Counted from the first letter of the stretch, positions 26,978 through 36,970 are shown. The stretch: DNA of 64,000 nt from Verrucomicrobiota bacterium (GCA_017309115.1 JAFLEF010000014.1:62001-126000); one strand, 5' to 3'. A program made the numbers and translations. The notes: a model not told the origin generated them from the letters alone.

Positions 26978-27629
26978 AACCCACTCCCCGAATGGTGTGT
27001 AGACGTTGCTTCTCGGGATCCACCTTGCCCCGAAGCCGATGAACCAGCACATCCACCACGTTGGTCTGCGGATCGAAGCTGTAATCCCAGACATGCTCGA
27101 GAACCATCGTCTTGGTGACCGTCCGTCCCGGATGCCGCATCAGATACTCCAGCAGCGAAAACTCCCGAGGTTGCAGCTCCACTTTCTGGCCCGCCCGCGT
27201 CACCTCCCGACTCAAGAGATCCAACGTCAGGTCGCCCACGGTCAGTCGGGTCGGCTCGGTACCGGTCTGGGTCGCCCGGCGAATCAACGCCTGGATTCGG
27301 GCCAACAACTCCGAAAACGCGAAGGGCTTGGTGAGATAATCGTCGCCCCCCGCCTGCAATCCCTTCACCCGGTCATCCACACTGGCCCGCGCGCTTAGGA
27401 AGACGATGGGCAATCGGGAACCCCTGGCCCGCAGACGCTGCACCACGGAAATGCCGTCCATCTTGGGCACCATGATGTCCACCACCGCCGCGTCGAAGTT
27501 GGTCGTCTCGGCCAGACTCAGCCCCGCTTCCCCATCCGCCGCATGGTCCACGGCAAAGCCACTTTGCTTCAATCCCTTGACCACGAAGGACGCGATCTTG
27601 GGATCGTCTTCAATCACGAGCACGCGCAC
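26955..27629 (-). CDS. OmpR/PhoB-family response regulator
   Basis: 224 residues, starting at GTG 27629. The receiver has acidic Asp8/Asp9, phospho-acceptor Asp51 (VVDIMVP), Ser79 and Lys101 (LTKPFAF). The C-terminal winged helix (~125-224) has LQPREFSLLEYLMRHPG, VLEHVWDYSFDP, a recognition helix in TNVVDVLVHRLRGKVD and the wing TIRGVGYVL. The sequence is closest in style to CusR/CopR regulators. It pairs with the overlapping kinase gene and together they form a standard two-component switch. The target genes cannot be told from this window. Confidence 0.95.
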   Translation of the reverse strand: MRVLVIEDDPKIASFVVKGLKQSGFAVDHAADGEAGLSLAETTNFDAAVVDIMVPKMDGISVVQRLRARGSRLPIVFLSARASVDDRVKGLQAGGDDYLTKPFAFSELLARIQALIRRATQTGTEPTRLTVGDLTLDLLSREVTRAGQKVELQPREFSLLEYLMRHPGRTVTKTMVLEHVWDYSFDPQTNVVDVLVHRLRGKVDPEKQRLHTIRGVGYVLRPIA

Positions 27630-27693
27630 AGAGAGAGTCGTATCAAACGGTTTGGGATTCGACGAGTGTTATGGCGGGCCCGGTGTAGCCGAC

Positions 27694-28938
27694 CTACCAG
27701 ACCCGAGCCCAAATCACTTTCAGATACCGACCCTCCGGACAATTGGACATCACAGGGTGATCCAGTCCCGCCCCGGTCCGATCCAGAATCTGCAACTTGC
27801 GGTCGATCTTGTGTCCGGCCCGGACCACGATTCGTTCAAACTCCTCCGCCGCCAACTGACCCGAACACGAACAGGTCACTAGCAGTCCGCCCGGTTCCGT
27901 GATGGAGATCCCGAGAATGTTCAGATCCTCGTACTTTCGCAGTCCGTCTTCTTCTTCCTCCTGACTAAACACCAGCTTCGGCGGATCGAGAATCACCACT
28001 TCAAATTTCTTCCCGTCCTTCCGCATCTGCCGCGCAAAACTGTAGGCATCGCAATGAACCCAATTGATGCGCGCGTTGTTCAGGTTGGCATTGCGTTTGG
28101 CCTGGAGAATCGCTTTCTCGTCGAGGTCCACCGCCGTAACCTCCGCCGCCGCCCCCGTGACCCGGGCCGAAATTGAGAACCCGCCGGTGTAACAGCACAG
28201 ATCCAACACCCGCCGATCCTTGACCCAGCCGGCGAGTTTCCGTCGATTGTCGCGCTGATCGCAGAAAAAGCCGGTCTTGTGGCCGCTGCCGAAGTCCACC
28301 TCGTAGCGCACCCCGTGTTCCTTGACCTTCACCGTGCGCACGTCGTCCGAGGAAATCTCCCCAGGCCGAATCCCCTCATTGCGCATCACCGACGGATCCA
28401 CCTCCAAGACCGTCCGGGTCGTGCCCAGACGCTGATGCAAATGGGCCAGCAGTTTCGGCAGCCGTTGCCAGATGCCCAAGCTGTGGACTTGGACGCTCAG
28501 CACATCCGCGAAGCGATCCACGATCAGCCCACTTAGCCCGTCGCCGTCGGAGTGAATGACCCGGTAGGCATCCGTCTCCGCCGGCAATCGCAGCAGGTTG
28601 AGCCGGAGGTCCAGAGCGCGATCCAACAGGAAGACCAGCATGTCCTCGCCCACCGGCTCGGTTCCGTGATGGAGGATTCGCAAAGGCACCCGCGAGCGGT
28701 CATTCCACAATCCAGCACCAAACAGTCGCCCTTCCTTGTCGTAAACATGGACCCAGGAACCCGGCCCGGCATCGCGGGACACGTCGCGAATCATCGCCGG
28801 GAAAATCTGCGGATGAAAACTGTAGTACTTCAGATGGACCCAAGGCGTGTGCCAGTTCGTCCGGTCCACTTCCAACAGCGGTGCCGGTCGGGACCGCATC
28901 GGAGGACCACGGCGTTCTGGGCGATATCCATCGTTCAT
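27694..28938 (-). CDS. rlmI: RlmI-like class I SAM-dependent rRNA methyltransferase
   Basis: 414 residues. A PUA-like N-terminal domain is followed by an EEHEP-like central region (RVIHSDGDGLSGLIVDR) and a Rossmann methyltransferase domain. Motif I is VLDLCCYTGGF, motif II contains AVDLDEKAI, the DPP motif is ILDPPKLVF and the catalytic Cys region is VTCSCSG. RlmI methylates C5 of a cytosine in 23S rRNA (m5C1962 in Escherichia coli). The best ATG (28938) gives a slightly basic N-terminal tail before the PUA domain. The gene precedes the two-component genes on the same strand by 64 bp, a functionally unrelated neighbour. Confidence 0.88.
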   Translation of the reverse strand: MNDGYRPERRGPPMRSRPAPLLEVDRTNWHTPWVHLKYYSFHPQIFPAMIRDVSRDAGPGSWVHVYDKEGRLFGAGLWNDRSRVPLRILHHGTEPVGEDMLVFLLDRALDLRLNLLRLPAETDAYRVIHSDGDGLSGLIVDRFADVLSVQVHSLGIWQRLPKLLAHLHQRLGTTRTVLEVDPSVMRNEGIRPGEISSDDVRTVKVKEHGVRYEVDFGSGHKTGFFCDQRDNRRKLAGWVKDRRVLDLCCYTGGFSISARVTGAAAEVTAVDLDEKAILQAKRNANLNNARINWVHCDAYSFARQMRKDGKKFEVVILDPPKLVFSQEEEEDGLRKYEDLNILGISITEPGGLLVTCSCSGQLAAEEFERIVVRAGHKIDRKLQILDRTGAGLDHPVMSNCPEGRYLKVIWARVW

Positions 28939-29138
28939 CCCCGTTCGCGTAACGGTTTCCGGGGTCTCCCCGCAATGGCGAACTGAAAGGAAATTAACTT
29001 GGGCCGCGTGCCGGGAGCAGCTGAGGGCGGAGAGGGAGCCGAATGCGGCCGGCTTGACCTAGTAGGCAACTACGCAACTGCGCGGCTCTCTCGTCACTTA
29101 CTCAACGCTGAACCTTCAACCAATCGGGAATTAGCGAC

Positions 29139-29516
29139 TCACATGGGGAATGCCTGAACAAAGCCACGCGGATCGTAAAAGATCGTCAGCGATTGAATGA
29201 GGTGCCCTTCCACTTTCAACCACTCGGAGACGTCGACGGTCAGTGAACCGCCGGCGGGCGTCTTGAGTTTGAGTTGGGTGATGGAACAAACGATATCTCC
29301 ACTGACGATTTGCTGTCGGACGATGACCGATTCATGAAACGGCAGGAATTGGCGGAGCATGCCCATAAAGACAGCAGATCCTTCGACCTTCATCAGCGGT
29401 CCGGTGAACACAAAGTCGGGAGCAAGCAGCGCTTCCAGCTCAGCCGCGTTGGAATTGCCCTCAGCCACCGAGTTGTTCAATTCGTAGAAGCGACGGGCGA
29501 GTTCGAGGGGTGTCAT
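29139..29516 (-). CDS. SnoaL/NTF2-like protein
   Basis: 125 residues from ATG 29516, chosen because the conserved fold starts at once (MTPLELARRFYELNN); the upstream extension to 29612 has no homologous look. It has the cone-shaped NTF2-like pattern: an N-terminal helix, LLAPDFVFTGPL, then strands around IVCSITQLKLKTPAGGSLTVDVSEWLKV and LTIFYDP. Such small proteins include ketosteroid isomerase-like enzymes and ligand-binding proteins. No catalytic residues can be assigned. It stands alone, with AT-rich sequence upstream that may hold its promoter. Confidence 0.78.
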   Translation of the reverse strand: MTPLELARRFYELNNSVAEGNSNAAELEALLAPDFVFTGPLMKVEGSAVFMGMLRQFLPFHESVIVRQQIVSGDIVCSITQLKLKTPAGGSLTVDVSEWLKVEGHLIQSLTIFYDPRGFVQAFPM

Positions 29517-29755
29517 GTCTGTTGAGATGATGTAAAAAAGTGATTGAGGCGCTCCAATCTGGTGATCGGCATACCTGCCGAGACGGAGGGTATCGACCGG
29601 GTGGCAGATCAAATTTTCTTGGACTTAAGATGATCGAAAACTCACTCACCTATGGCAGTCAACATTGTGGTGGCAATTCTCGGGAGCTGACCGATTCGAC
29701 CTCATTGTATCACTTGGAGTCTTGCATCCGCCGACAGGTCAGGCAGCACCCCGGC

Positions 29756-31246
29756 TCAACGCTCAACGAAGAACGTTACGTCAAACGATCCGACTGGGCT
29801 CTTCACCGGCTTTTCCCGGCCACCCTCATCGGTTCGGTCCAAGCCGACCGAGTAGACGACGAAGCCTTTCGGCCGTTTACCGAACCGCAGCGGCTTTCCG
29901 TCGAACGGATCCAGGCGCAGTTCGGCGGCGGGCGCGGACGGCAGATCCGCCAGTGATTCTGGCAGCTGTCCCCCGTGTTCCAGCCGGTAGCCTTCGATCG
30001 CGAGGGCAGTCAGCGCCGCTCGGCGTCGGGCTTCAAACTGGGCGAACCGAGTCGCGGCCTTACTCAGCGACGGCAGGAGCATCCTGGAAAAAATCTTCGG
30101 GGGAAACCGCTTCGCCTCCCTGGGGACTCCCTCAATCAGTTCCTCCGTGCGACGCAGGGATTCAGGTGTGCCCTCCTCCGACCACTCGATAGCCTGGCCG
30201 AGGGTTTCGAGCATGAAGCGACGATCCACGTCCGCGATGCCCGAATAGCGCATGAATCGTATCCCTATCCGAATACCCTCCGCGCTGGCGGCCGAATCCT
30301 CCGACTGCTGTTGGTCCTCATTGGCCATCGCGGCCAGCGCTGCCGGCGGCAGATTGAAGACAGTTTGGCCAAGCACCCGCTCGGTTTGGAGGGTTTTTGA
30401 CAAGGCCTTCTGCAGGTCAAGCGGCTGGAGCATAGCCTCCACCTGCCGGAGTTGGCTCGCCGACAGTGACGCCTGGTTCATAAGTCGCTCCAGACCGTCC
30501 AGCAGCATTTGTCCACTGGAAATTCGTACCAACTGGCTGATCAAGATCGGCTCATCGGCCAGAAGACCGGTCAAGCGGGAGAGATTCTCTAACGCCTTCA
30601 ACGCTTTCGAAACCTCGCCCTGATCCGTGGCCAAAACGGACTCCAGTTGAAGCAACTGCGCCTCGCCTTTGATCACGGCCAGATGCGGTAGAAGGGTTGA
30701 GTACCCGTCACCCCAGCGGAGGGGGAACCGGGACTTTGGGCGAAGCAGGGCGGCCCGGACGGCTTCCCGGTGCGTTGCCTTTTCCGCCATCAAGGATTCC
30801 GCGGCGGACTTCGCCTCCGCACTCAACGGTTGATCCCGGGGAACTCGTCTCGCCTGCGAGCCCACGAGCGGCACGGCGGGATCGTACTGGGTTGCCGGCC
30901 GCTCGGGCAGTTTCCGTTCCCCGTTGCGGAAGGCGCGCCAAAACTCGGGTGCCTCGGATTCCCAAAGGTCCAGCATGAGCACGGCGGCATTTTCGGCCTC
31001 AGGGATATCTCCGTAGTTTCGCGCCAAGTCTTCCAAGGTCAGCGGTTCGCCCCGTTGTTGGATCGCCGCTTCTTCCTTCCGAATCTTTCGGACATTATTG
31101 ACCCGCCAGAACACAAACGAGCCGACCAAGACAAGCAGGAGGAGCAACCCGGGCACCCAGAATGCCGCCTGCCACCAGATCACGGAGGAACGACGGCGTT
31201 CGCCTGGCGGGAGCGGGGACGACATACGGCTTTGCGACGCGGGCAT
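29756..31246 (-). CDS. Membrane-anchored protein of unknown function
   Basis: 496 residues from ATG 31246; ATG 31225 is an equal alternative. The frame extends further upstream, but that part overlaps the next gene and a terminator and lacks conserved features. A single TM follows a short basic tail (AAFWVPGLLLLLVLVGSFVFW). The rest is mostly helical and looks periplasmic. Near the C-terminus is an ALTALAIEGYRLEHGGQLPESLADL-like stretch, a pattern I associate with PVC-group proteins of unknown function and that resembles pseudopilin text (EGYR...GxxPxSLxxL), then a short Asp/Gly turn (DPFDGKPL). It is on the same strand as the HEAT protein gene, but a hairpin terminator lies between. No activity can be assigned. 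Confidence 0.72.
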   Translation of the reverse strand: MPASQSRMSSPLPPGERRRSSVIWWQAAFWVPGLLLLLVLVGSFVFWRVNNVRKIRKEEAAIQQRGEPLTLEDLARNYGDIPEAENAAVLMLDLWESEAPEFWRAFRNGERKLPERPATQYDPAVPLVGSQARRVPRDQPLSAEAKSAAESLMAEKATHREAVRAALLRPKSRFPLRWGDGYSTLLPHLAVIKGEAQLLQLESVLATDQGEVSKALKALENLSRLTGLLADEPILISQLVRISSGQMLLDGLERLMNQASLSASQLRQVEAMLQPLDLQKALSKTLQTERVLGQTVFNLPPAALAAMANEDQQQSEDSAASAEGIRIGIRFMRYSGIADVDRRFMLETLGQAIEWSEEGTPESLRRTEELIEGVPREAKRFPPKIFSRMLLPSLSKAATRFAQFEARRRAALTALAIEGYRLEHGGQLPESLADLPSAPAAELRLDPFDGKPLRFGKRPKGFVVYSVGLDRTDEGGREKPVKSPVGSFDVTFFVER

Positions 31247-31343
31247 CTGAGTGAGGAGATCGCCAGTAGGGACGCAACCTGGCTTTAGCAGCCCGCCGCG
31301 CGAGATGGCTGAGGAGATGTGTTCAGGTTCCAGGTTCCGTTCC

Positions 31344-31381
31344 AAGCAAAAGGGAGATTTGAGGTCACCTTTGATTCTCCC
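31344..31381 (-). terminator. Probable intrinsic terminator after the HEAT-repeat gene
   Basis: Read on the minus strand, a GGGAGA...TCTCCC outer stem with an AGGT/ACCT inner stem is followed by TTTTGCTT. It lies 53 bp after the HEAT-protein stop. Confidence 0.65.
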
Positions 31382-31433
31382 GGTTGTTCCGATGCTGTTC
31401 GTGAAGTCCGTGCTTCGTCCGCATCGCGGCACC

Positions 31434-32651
31434 TCAGGGTCTGGTGGCTCCGCTCGGCGCGGAGGCGGTAATGGCTTCCAGGGCGTCCTCCGCCAAGCTC
31501 TGGAGGGTCCGATGCGGCGCATTTCTCAGTTGCCGGAGTACCGTCACGGCGTTGCTGGCGGGTGGACCAATCTCCCGGAGACCTTTGAGACTCATGGTCT
31601 GGAATCGTTGGATGGCCTGCGTGGCCCCCCGCGTGAGTCCATGAATAATCTCCGGCGACGCCTCGCCGGTGACCCGCCACAGAGCAAAGGCAGGGGGACC
31701 GGAGAAACCCTGGGTAGCGGAGTCGTTCACTTCACGGCGCAAGGCCGGCTCCGCCCGTCGGGCCGCAGGTCCCAAGGCGGCGTAAAGCTGGTAGGCAATA
31801 TCCCCGGTCCAGGCTTTGTTGGTCTGTTGCTGACCCAGCATAACCGCGACGGCGAGGTCGGCATGGTTGGAAGAAATGATGCCGAGGGCGTAAGCGGCGG
31901 CGGGACGACACATTCGGTCCGGATCGGTCAACAGTTCCTCTAGTCGAGAAATGGCGTTGCTGGCCGCCGGACCGTAGTGGGCGAGGGCTCTCGCCGCCGC
32001 CATTCGGACTCCCGAGTCCGCATCCTGGAGTCGGTCCGTCAGTGCGTACAAATGGGGCGGGGGTTGCGGCCAGACGAGGGGAAAATCACGGGCCAGGAAG
32101 TAACGTTCCCCCTGGTTGTTTCCCGCCAACAGGGCCAGGTAGTTGCTGACAGCAGTGGGTTCCGTGGGGGTCAGCGAAGTCAACGCTGCGATCGCGGCAC
32201 AGTGCAATGGCGTGCCACTCCTAGTCGCCCACAGCAAAAGTTCCGGTCGCGCCTCACCCGCCGCCGGCCCCAAGACCAGCAACGACCGAGCGGCTAGAAG
32301 CTGAGTGGTATTCTGTTTTTGATGGCGACTCCCGATGGAATTAGCCAGGGATTCGGACATCCAACTCCGCATCCAGTTGAACGCCCCTTTGGATTCCAAC
32401 CAGTCCATCCCCTGCACTGCGCGGCCAGGCTCCCGACGAAGTTGGACACGCAAAAACGGCACGGCTTCGGACCCGGCGGCCTCCAGTTCACCGCGTCGGA
32501 TCTCGTCGTCCATGCACCCGATGACAGGGTCTTCCGAAATCAGAGACTTCAGGTGCGGACTAGTCCGCCCGGACCACCAAGCTCCGCCCGCTAGGGTGAT
32601 CAAAAGAATCCCGAAACCCGCAATCCAGAGTCTCTTCCTGGTTAGCTTCAT
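31434..32651 (-). CDS. Membrane-anchored HEAT-repeat protein
   Basis: 405 residues with an N-terminal anchor or uncleaved signal (IAGFGILLITLAGGAWW). Residues ~115-395 contain at least five HEAT-like helix pairs, seen as AARSLLVLGPAAGEARPELL, AAARALAHYGPAASNAISRLEELL and LKGLREIGPPASNAVTVLRQLL-like text with the usual Ala-Leu-Gly-Pro-Ala-Ala turn. Such repeats bind proteins; no enzyme motif is present. It faces a CxxCH protein gene divergently (171 bp between starts), and that protein also has HEAT repeats. A role in a periplasmic complex is only a guess. Confidence 0.85.
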   Translation of the reverse strand: MKLTRKRLWIAGFGILLITLAGGAWWSGRTSPHLKSLISEDPVIGCMDDEIRRGELEAAGSEAVPFLRVQLRREPGRAVQGMDWLESKGAFNWMRSWMSESLANSIGSRHQKQNTTQLLAARSLLVLGPAAGEARPELLLWATRSGTPLHCAAIAALTSLTPTEPTAVSNYLALLAGNNQGERYFLARDFPLVWPQPPPHLYALTDRLQDADSGVRMAAARALAHYGPAASNAISRLEELLTDPDRMCRPAAAYALGIISSNHADLAVAVMLGQQQTNKAWTGDIAYQLYAALGPAARRAEPALRREVNDSATQGFSGPPAFALWRVTGEASPEIIHGLTRGATQAIQRFQTMSLKGLREIGPPASNAVTVLRQLRNAPHRTLQSLAEDALEAITASAPSGATRP

Positions 32652-32822
32652 TCGTCTCAGTCAGGGCTCACGGCACCACGGCAGTCTGACCCAGCTCCGA
32701 TTGAAGGCTCACGGAAAATCACAAGTGGCGCCCTTGATTCATCTGGATACCCACGTCGTCATCGGGCTTGCCGCCCGCCGTTCGGCTTGAACCGAAACGG
32801 TTCGGGCTCATGCTTCACCGGA

Positions 32823-35800
32823 ATGTTCCTCCGGTTGCTCCATCGGATCGTGGTTCTGTCACTGCTGGGATTGGCCGCGGTGGCCGACCCGACGGTCACG
32901 GTCGCTCCCAGCACACCTCCGGCTGATCTCGCCGCCGCCCAGTCTCGACTGCGGGTCGCTGCCGGATTCGAGGTCGATCTGTGGGCCAGTGAGCCATTGG
33001 TGCAGAATCCCACCAGTCTCAGCTTCGATGGTCATGGCCGGGCGTTCGTGGTGGAAAGTTTTCGACGACGAACCAGTGTGTTCGACATCCGCAACTTCAA
33101 GGAGTGGGTTCCCGAGGACCTGGCACTAAACTCCGTCGCGGATCGCGCCCGCTTTCTCGAGGATCAACTGGCCACCAACCGGGCGTTCCTCGAAGCGGCC
33201 ACCAAGTCACCACGCGGATTCCGCGATTTTACCGGGGACGGCACAGTCAGCATTTTTGATCTCTCGGTGGAAGCGGAACGCATTCGACTGGTGTGGGATC
33301 AGGATCGCAACGGCCAAGCCGATCGCGCCGTGACCTTTGCCGATGGCTTCAATAGCCCGGTCAGTGGCGTCGCTGCCGGAGTGCTGGCGCTCGGCTCCCA
33401 AGTGTGGTTCACCTGCATTCCGGACCTATGGCGGTTTACAGTGACCCAGCCGGAATTCGCCCGAGGGGAAATCCCGGCCGCCTGGCTCACCAATGCCGCC
33501 AATCTCCCTCCCGGAGTCGACGCGCAGCGTCTGCTGACCGGCTTCGGCGTGCATGTGGCCTACGGCGGACACGATATGCACGGGCTCATCAAGGGACCCG
33601 ACGGACGGATCTACTTCACCATCGCCGATCGCGGAGCGGCCGTGACCAACCTGACCTCCCAGCGGCCCTTTGATGACGTCCGGCACACCGGTGCGGTTTT
33701 TCGGTGCGAACCCGACGGCTCGAACTTCGAAGTGTTTGCCCGCGGTCTGCGCAATCCGCAGGAACTGGCCTTCGATGAGTTCGGAAACCTGTGGACCGGC
33801 GACAACAACGGCGACGGCGGGGACAAGGCGCGGTGGACACTCGTGCTCGAAGGCGCGGACTACGGCTGGACCATCGGCTGGCAATGGTTGCCCAAGATGG
33901 GCGCCTGGAATTCCGAACGCCTCTGGCACACCCGGGAAAGCAACACGGCGTCCTATCTGGTGCCGCCCGTCGCGCACGTCGGTCACGGTCCGGCCGGAAT
34001 CGCCTACTACCCCGGCGTGGGCCTCGGCGACGCCTTTTCCGGCAGTTTCTTCTACTGCGATTTCCCCGGCGGAGTCCGCACGTTTCGGGTCGAGCCCGAC
34101 GGCGCGTTCTTCCGGGTGGTCGCTCCCGAACCAGTGACCGGTGCGGCGTGGATGGAAGACAACTCGCCCACCAACTTCATCGGCAAACTACTCTGGAACC
34201 TGGCGCCGGTGGATCTGGCGTTCCCTCCGAACGGCGGTCTCGTGGTGGCTGATGCCTTTCCCACGTGGGAGAAGGATGGCAAGGGACGTCTCTGGAAGGT
34301 CAGCAATCCGAAACTGGCCCAAGACCCCGCCATCGCGGAAGTGTCCAAGCTCCTCGCCTCGGACCTGACCCAGCGTTCCTTCGAAGAGCTCACCCAACTG
34401 CTGGGGCATCCGGATTTCCGCGTTCGATTGGACGCTCAGTGGACTCTCGCCGACCGGGGCTGGGTGGCTTGGAAGCCTCTGGCCGCCGTGGCCCAGCCCA
34501 ACGCTTCCTCCCGAGCCCGACGCCACGCGCTCTGGGGATTGGGCCAGATCCTGCGGCAGTCCAAACTCGAGGATGACGAACTCGTCCCCCGGCTGACCGC
34601 CCTGCTGCCCCTCCTCCAGGATTCCGATCCGACCGTCCAAAGTGCCGCTGCGCGCCTGCTCGGTCAGAGCTGGCTCTCCCTCGTCCAAACACCGCTCACC
34701 GAATTGATCAAGTCCAGCCCCGCTCCTGTCGCCGCGCAGGCGCTGCTGGCGTATCGGGATCTCTTCGGAGGGTTCCTGCCCGGGGGGCATCTGCGCTATG
34801 AGCGGTCGCGCTGGAATCGGCTTCGGGAGAAACTTCCGTTGAGCGTCCTGCGATTGCTCCCTGGCCAAAGTGCCGAAAGCGCCAATGGCGTGCTGTGGCC
34901 AGTGGAATACCTCGAAGGCACGTTGAATCGGCATCCCGGAGATCCGGTGATTCAACACGCCGCCGCGCTGCTGTTGGCCCGAATTTCCGAGGTCACCGGA
35001 TCGTCGATTCGCGCCAACGCTAACAACCACGCCTCGTCCAACTGGGTCAGCCGGCTCGTCTTTCTTCAATCGGAACGCCTGCGAGCCGATCCCGAGGTCG
35101 CCCGCAGTCTGACGGATCCGCACCCGCAATTGGTGCTCGAATCCGCCCGGGCCATCTACGACGTCCCTATTCCCGAGGCCCTGCCCGCATTGGCTCGAAT
35201 CCTGGGCCCGACGAATGCCCCCCTGCCCTTCGCCGCCGCGGATTGGCCCGCCTCGGTCAACTACACCCGAGACGAATGGAAATCCTTCGTTTACCGACGA
35301 GCGCTCAATGCCGCGCGTCGCCTCGGCCAGCATGATCAAGCCTTTGCCGTCGCGCGAACCGCAGGACGAACGGATCTGCCGGAGTCGATCCGAGTCGAGG
35401 CGCTGGACCTCCTGGGAACCTGGGGCCAGACGATCAACATCGATCCTGTCGTAGGCTTGCACCGGCCGATGTCTCCCGCGAACCCAGCCGACGCCATCGC
35501 GGCTTGGGACGATCTGTGGCCGTCGCTACGAACTGAACTCAACACCAATCTGGTGTTCGCCGCACTGCGGGCGGGACAACAGCTTCAATCCGATCAATGG
35601 CCCGTTCAACTGGCCGCGTTCACGAATCATCTCGATCCCTCGGTCCGCGCCGAAGCGAGGCGGTTAAGTTCCAGTGCAACCTTGGTTCCCGTGACCACGC
35701 TGGCCATCCAAGCCACCGCCGGTGAGACGGCCGAGCGTCAGTCGGCCTTGCGTCAACTCGGCCAATCTCCCGATCCGGCGGCGATCCCGGTCGTGCAACA

Positions 35801-36389
35801 GTGGTTGGATCAACTGAACCGCGGCTCGGTGCGGCCCGAGCTTCATCTGGAAATCCTGGAAGCGAGCCGCGCCCTGGCTCCGGCAGCCCCCGCGCTTCAG
35901 GTCGGCCTGAAATCCTGGACCAATACCTGGAAGACTGGTGACGGACTCGCCCCATATCGCGTGGCTCTGGCGGGCGGCGATCCCCGGGTCGGACGCCGGC
36001 TTTTCGCCGAACGCGCGGACTGGGGGTGTCAGCGGTGTCATCGTTTGGGAGCCGACGGCGGTGAAGTCGGACCCAACCTCACCGGCCTCGGCGCGCGTAA
36101 AGGCTCCGAGTACCTCCTGCGTGCGATCCTGAATCCCAACGCCGAAATCGCGCCGGGCTACGAGAATCTCGTGGTCACCCGCAAGGACGGCACCACCGTG
36201 GTCGGCGTCGTGAAAGCCGACGGTCCCCAAGGAGTCGTCCTGGAAACGATTGAAGACGGCCGCGTGACCATTCCTGCAGCGGAGATTCAATCCCGCGACC
36301 GCGGCCTGTCGGCCATGCCCGAAGGTCTCGGCGAGCTGATGACCCTACGCGAACTGCGCGATCTGCTCGCCGCCCTGGCCGAGCCGTGA
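32823..36389 (+). CDS. PVC-type beta-propeller / HEAT / cytochrome c (CxxCH) protein
   Basis: 1188 residues from ATG 32823, which begins a good signal peptide (MFLRLLHRIVVLSLLGLAAVADP); the frame is also open from TTG 32787. Residues ~35-500 are the soluble-dehydrogenase-like propeller of the membrane-bound dehydrogenase family (TIGR02604): AAGFEVDLWASEPLVQNP, GPDGRIYFTIADRG, GLRNPQELAFDEFGNLWTGDNNGDGGD. A HEAT region spans ~505-1030. The C-terminal heme-binding domain (TIGR02603-like) has CQRCH at 1069-1073, GPNLTGLG with an expected axial-Met region, and the SGVVxxETxxxVTL-like beta tail. These proteins are abundant in Planctomycetes and Verrucomicrobia and are thought to take part in periplasmic oxidation of sugars or polysaccharides. 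None is biochemically defined to my knowledge. Confidence 0.9.
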   Translation: MFLRLLHRIVVLSLLGLAAVADPTVTVAPSTPPADLAAAQSRLRVAAGFEVDLWASEPLVQNPTSLSFDGHGRAFVVESFRRRTSVFDIRNFKEWVPEDLALNSVADRARFLEDQLATNRAFLEAATKSPRGFRDFTGDGTVSIFDLSVEAERIRLVWDQDRNGQADRAVTFADGFNSPVSGVAAGVLALGSQVWFTCIPDLWRFTVTQPEFARGEIPAAWLTNAANLPPGVDAQRLLTGFGVHVAYGGHDMHGLIKGPDGRIYFTIADRGAAVTNLTSQRPFDDVRHTGAVFRCEPDGSNFEVFARGLRNPQELAFDEFGNLWTGDNNGDGGDKARWTLVLEGADYGWTIGWQWLPKMGAWNSERLWHTRESNTASYLVPPVAHVGHGPAGIAYYPGVGLGDAFSGSFFYCDFPGGVRTFRVEPDGAFFRVVAPEPVTGAAWMEDNSPTNFIGKLLWNLAPVDLAFPPNGGLVVADAFPTWEKDGKGRLWKVSNPKLAQDPAIAEVSKLLASDLTQRSFEELTQLLGHPDFRVRLDAQWTLADRGWVAWKPLAAVAQPNASSRARRHALWGLGQILRQSKLEDDELVPRLTALLPLLQDSDPTVQSAAARLLGQSWLSLVQTPLTELIKSSPAPVAAQALLAYRDLFGGFLPGGHLRYERSRWNRLREKLPLSVLRLLPGQSAESANGVLWPVEYLEGTLNRHPGDPVIQHAAALLLARISEVTGSSIRANANNHASSNWVSRLVFLQSERLRADPEVARSLTDPHPQLVLESARAIYDVPIPEALPALARILGPTNAPLPFAAADWPASVNYTRDEWKSFVYRRALNAARRLGQHDQAFAVARTAGRTDLPESIRVEALDLLGTWGQTINIDPVVGLHRPMSPANPADAIAAWDDLWPSLRTELNTNLVFAALRAGQQLQSDQWPVQLAAFTNHLDPSVRAEARRLSSSATLVPVTTLAIQATAGETAERQSALRQLGQSPDPAAIPVVQQWLDQLNRGSVRPELHLEILEASRALAPAAPALQVGLKSWTNTWKTGDGLAPYRVALAGGDPRVGRRLFAERADWGCQRCHRLGADGGEVGPNLTGLGARKGSEYLLRAILNPNAEIAPGYENLVVTRKDGTTVVGVVKADGPQGVVLETIEDGRVTIPAAEIQSRDRGLSAMPEGLGELMTLRELRDLLAALAEP

Positions 36390-36399
36390 GCGGGCGAGA

Positions 36400-36420
36400 G
36401 GTAAGCGGTAAGCGGTAAGC
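36400..36420. repeat. Tandem 7-mer GGTAAGC x3
   Basis: Three exact head-to-tail copies lie 10 bp after the CxxCH gene stop. Confidence 0.9.
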
Positions 36421-36933
36421 GGAGCGTTTGGACTGCGCCAGCCCTCTGGTGCTTTGGGGCGCGAGGAAGGCAAATGGGCCAAGCACTGTTTGACGCGTCA
36501 GGACGAAATCGCGCTGCGCGACTTCACCGGGGAACGGCGAAGTTCCCACTGAGCCACCCTTAGCCGCCGCCGGCAGAAGGCGCCATCTGATTACCCACGC
36601 GTTACCTGGCCTTTCGCCGTTTCAGTCCGAAACGTTCCGGCTTCGCGCGAAGCGTTTGGACTGCGGTCGCGCAACGAAGTGGAGCTACCGCTTTCCCGTC
36701 CCGGCGCGTGCCGCCTCGAACAACCACCACCACCCGCCCGCAATCAACGCCTTTCAAGATACGCCCGAGAATTTCCCGCGGAGGCGCTGAGGCGCAGAGA
36801 CGAACCTTGAAACCACGAATGGAACGAAGAGCACGAATCCATGAACGCACCCCTCCCGCTTGCGCTTGCGGCCTACCCCTTTGCTGCCCGGTAGGGCGAG
36901 GTTCTACCGAGCCATCCCCGCCTCCCGTTCCGA

Positions 36934-36970
36934 CCTCTCAGCTCTCAGCTCTCAGCTCTCAGCTCTCAGC
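36934..36970. repeat. Tandem 7-mer GCTCTCA, about five copies
   Basis: Exact copies with a partial unit at each end lie just past the 3' end of the sugar isomerase gene, which reads toward them. Confidence 0.9.

Noticed and set aside
31247-31522. N-terminal extension of the membrane protein at 29756
   Set aside because: Overlaps the HEAT gene and the hairpin terminator, and its text is low-complexity and unlike a protein start.
34188-35462. 424-residue open frame antisense to the CxxCH/HEAT gene
   Set aside because: Mirror of the coding strand, no signal peptide or domain.
36602-36850. Small minus-strand open frame in the long spacer
   Set aside because: It covers repeat fragments and hairpins and has no protein-like pattern.
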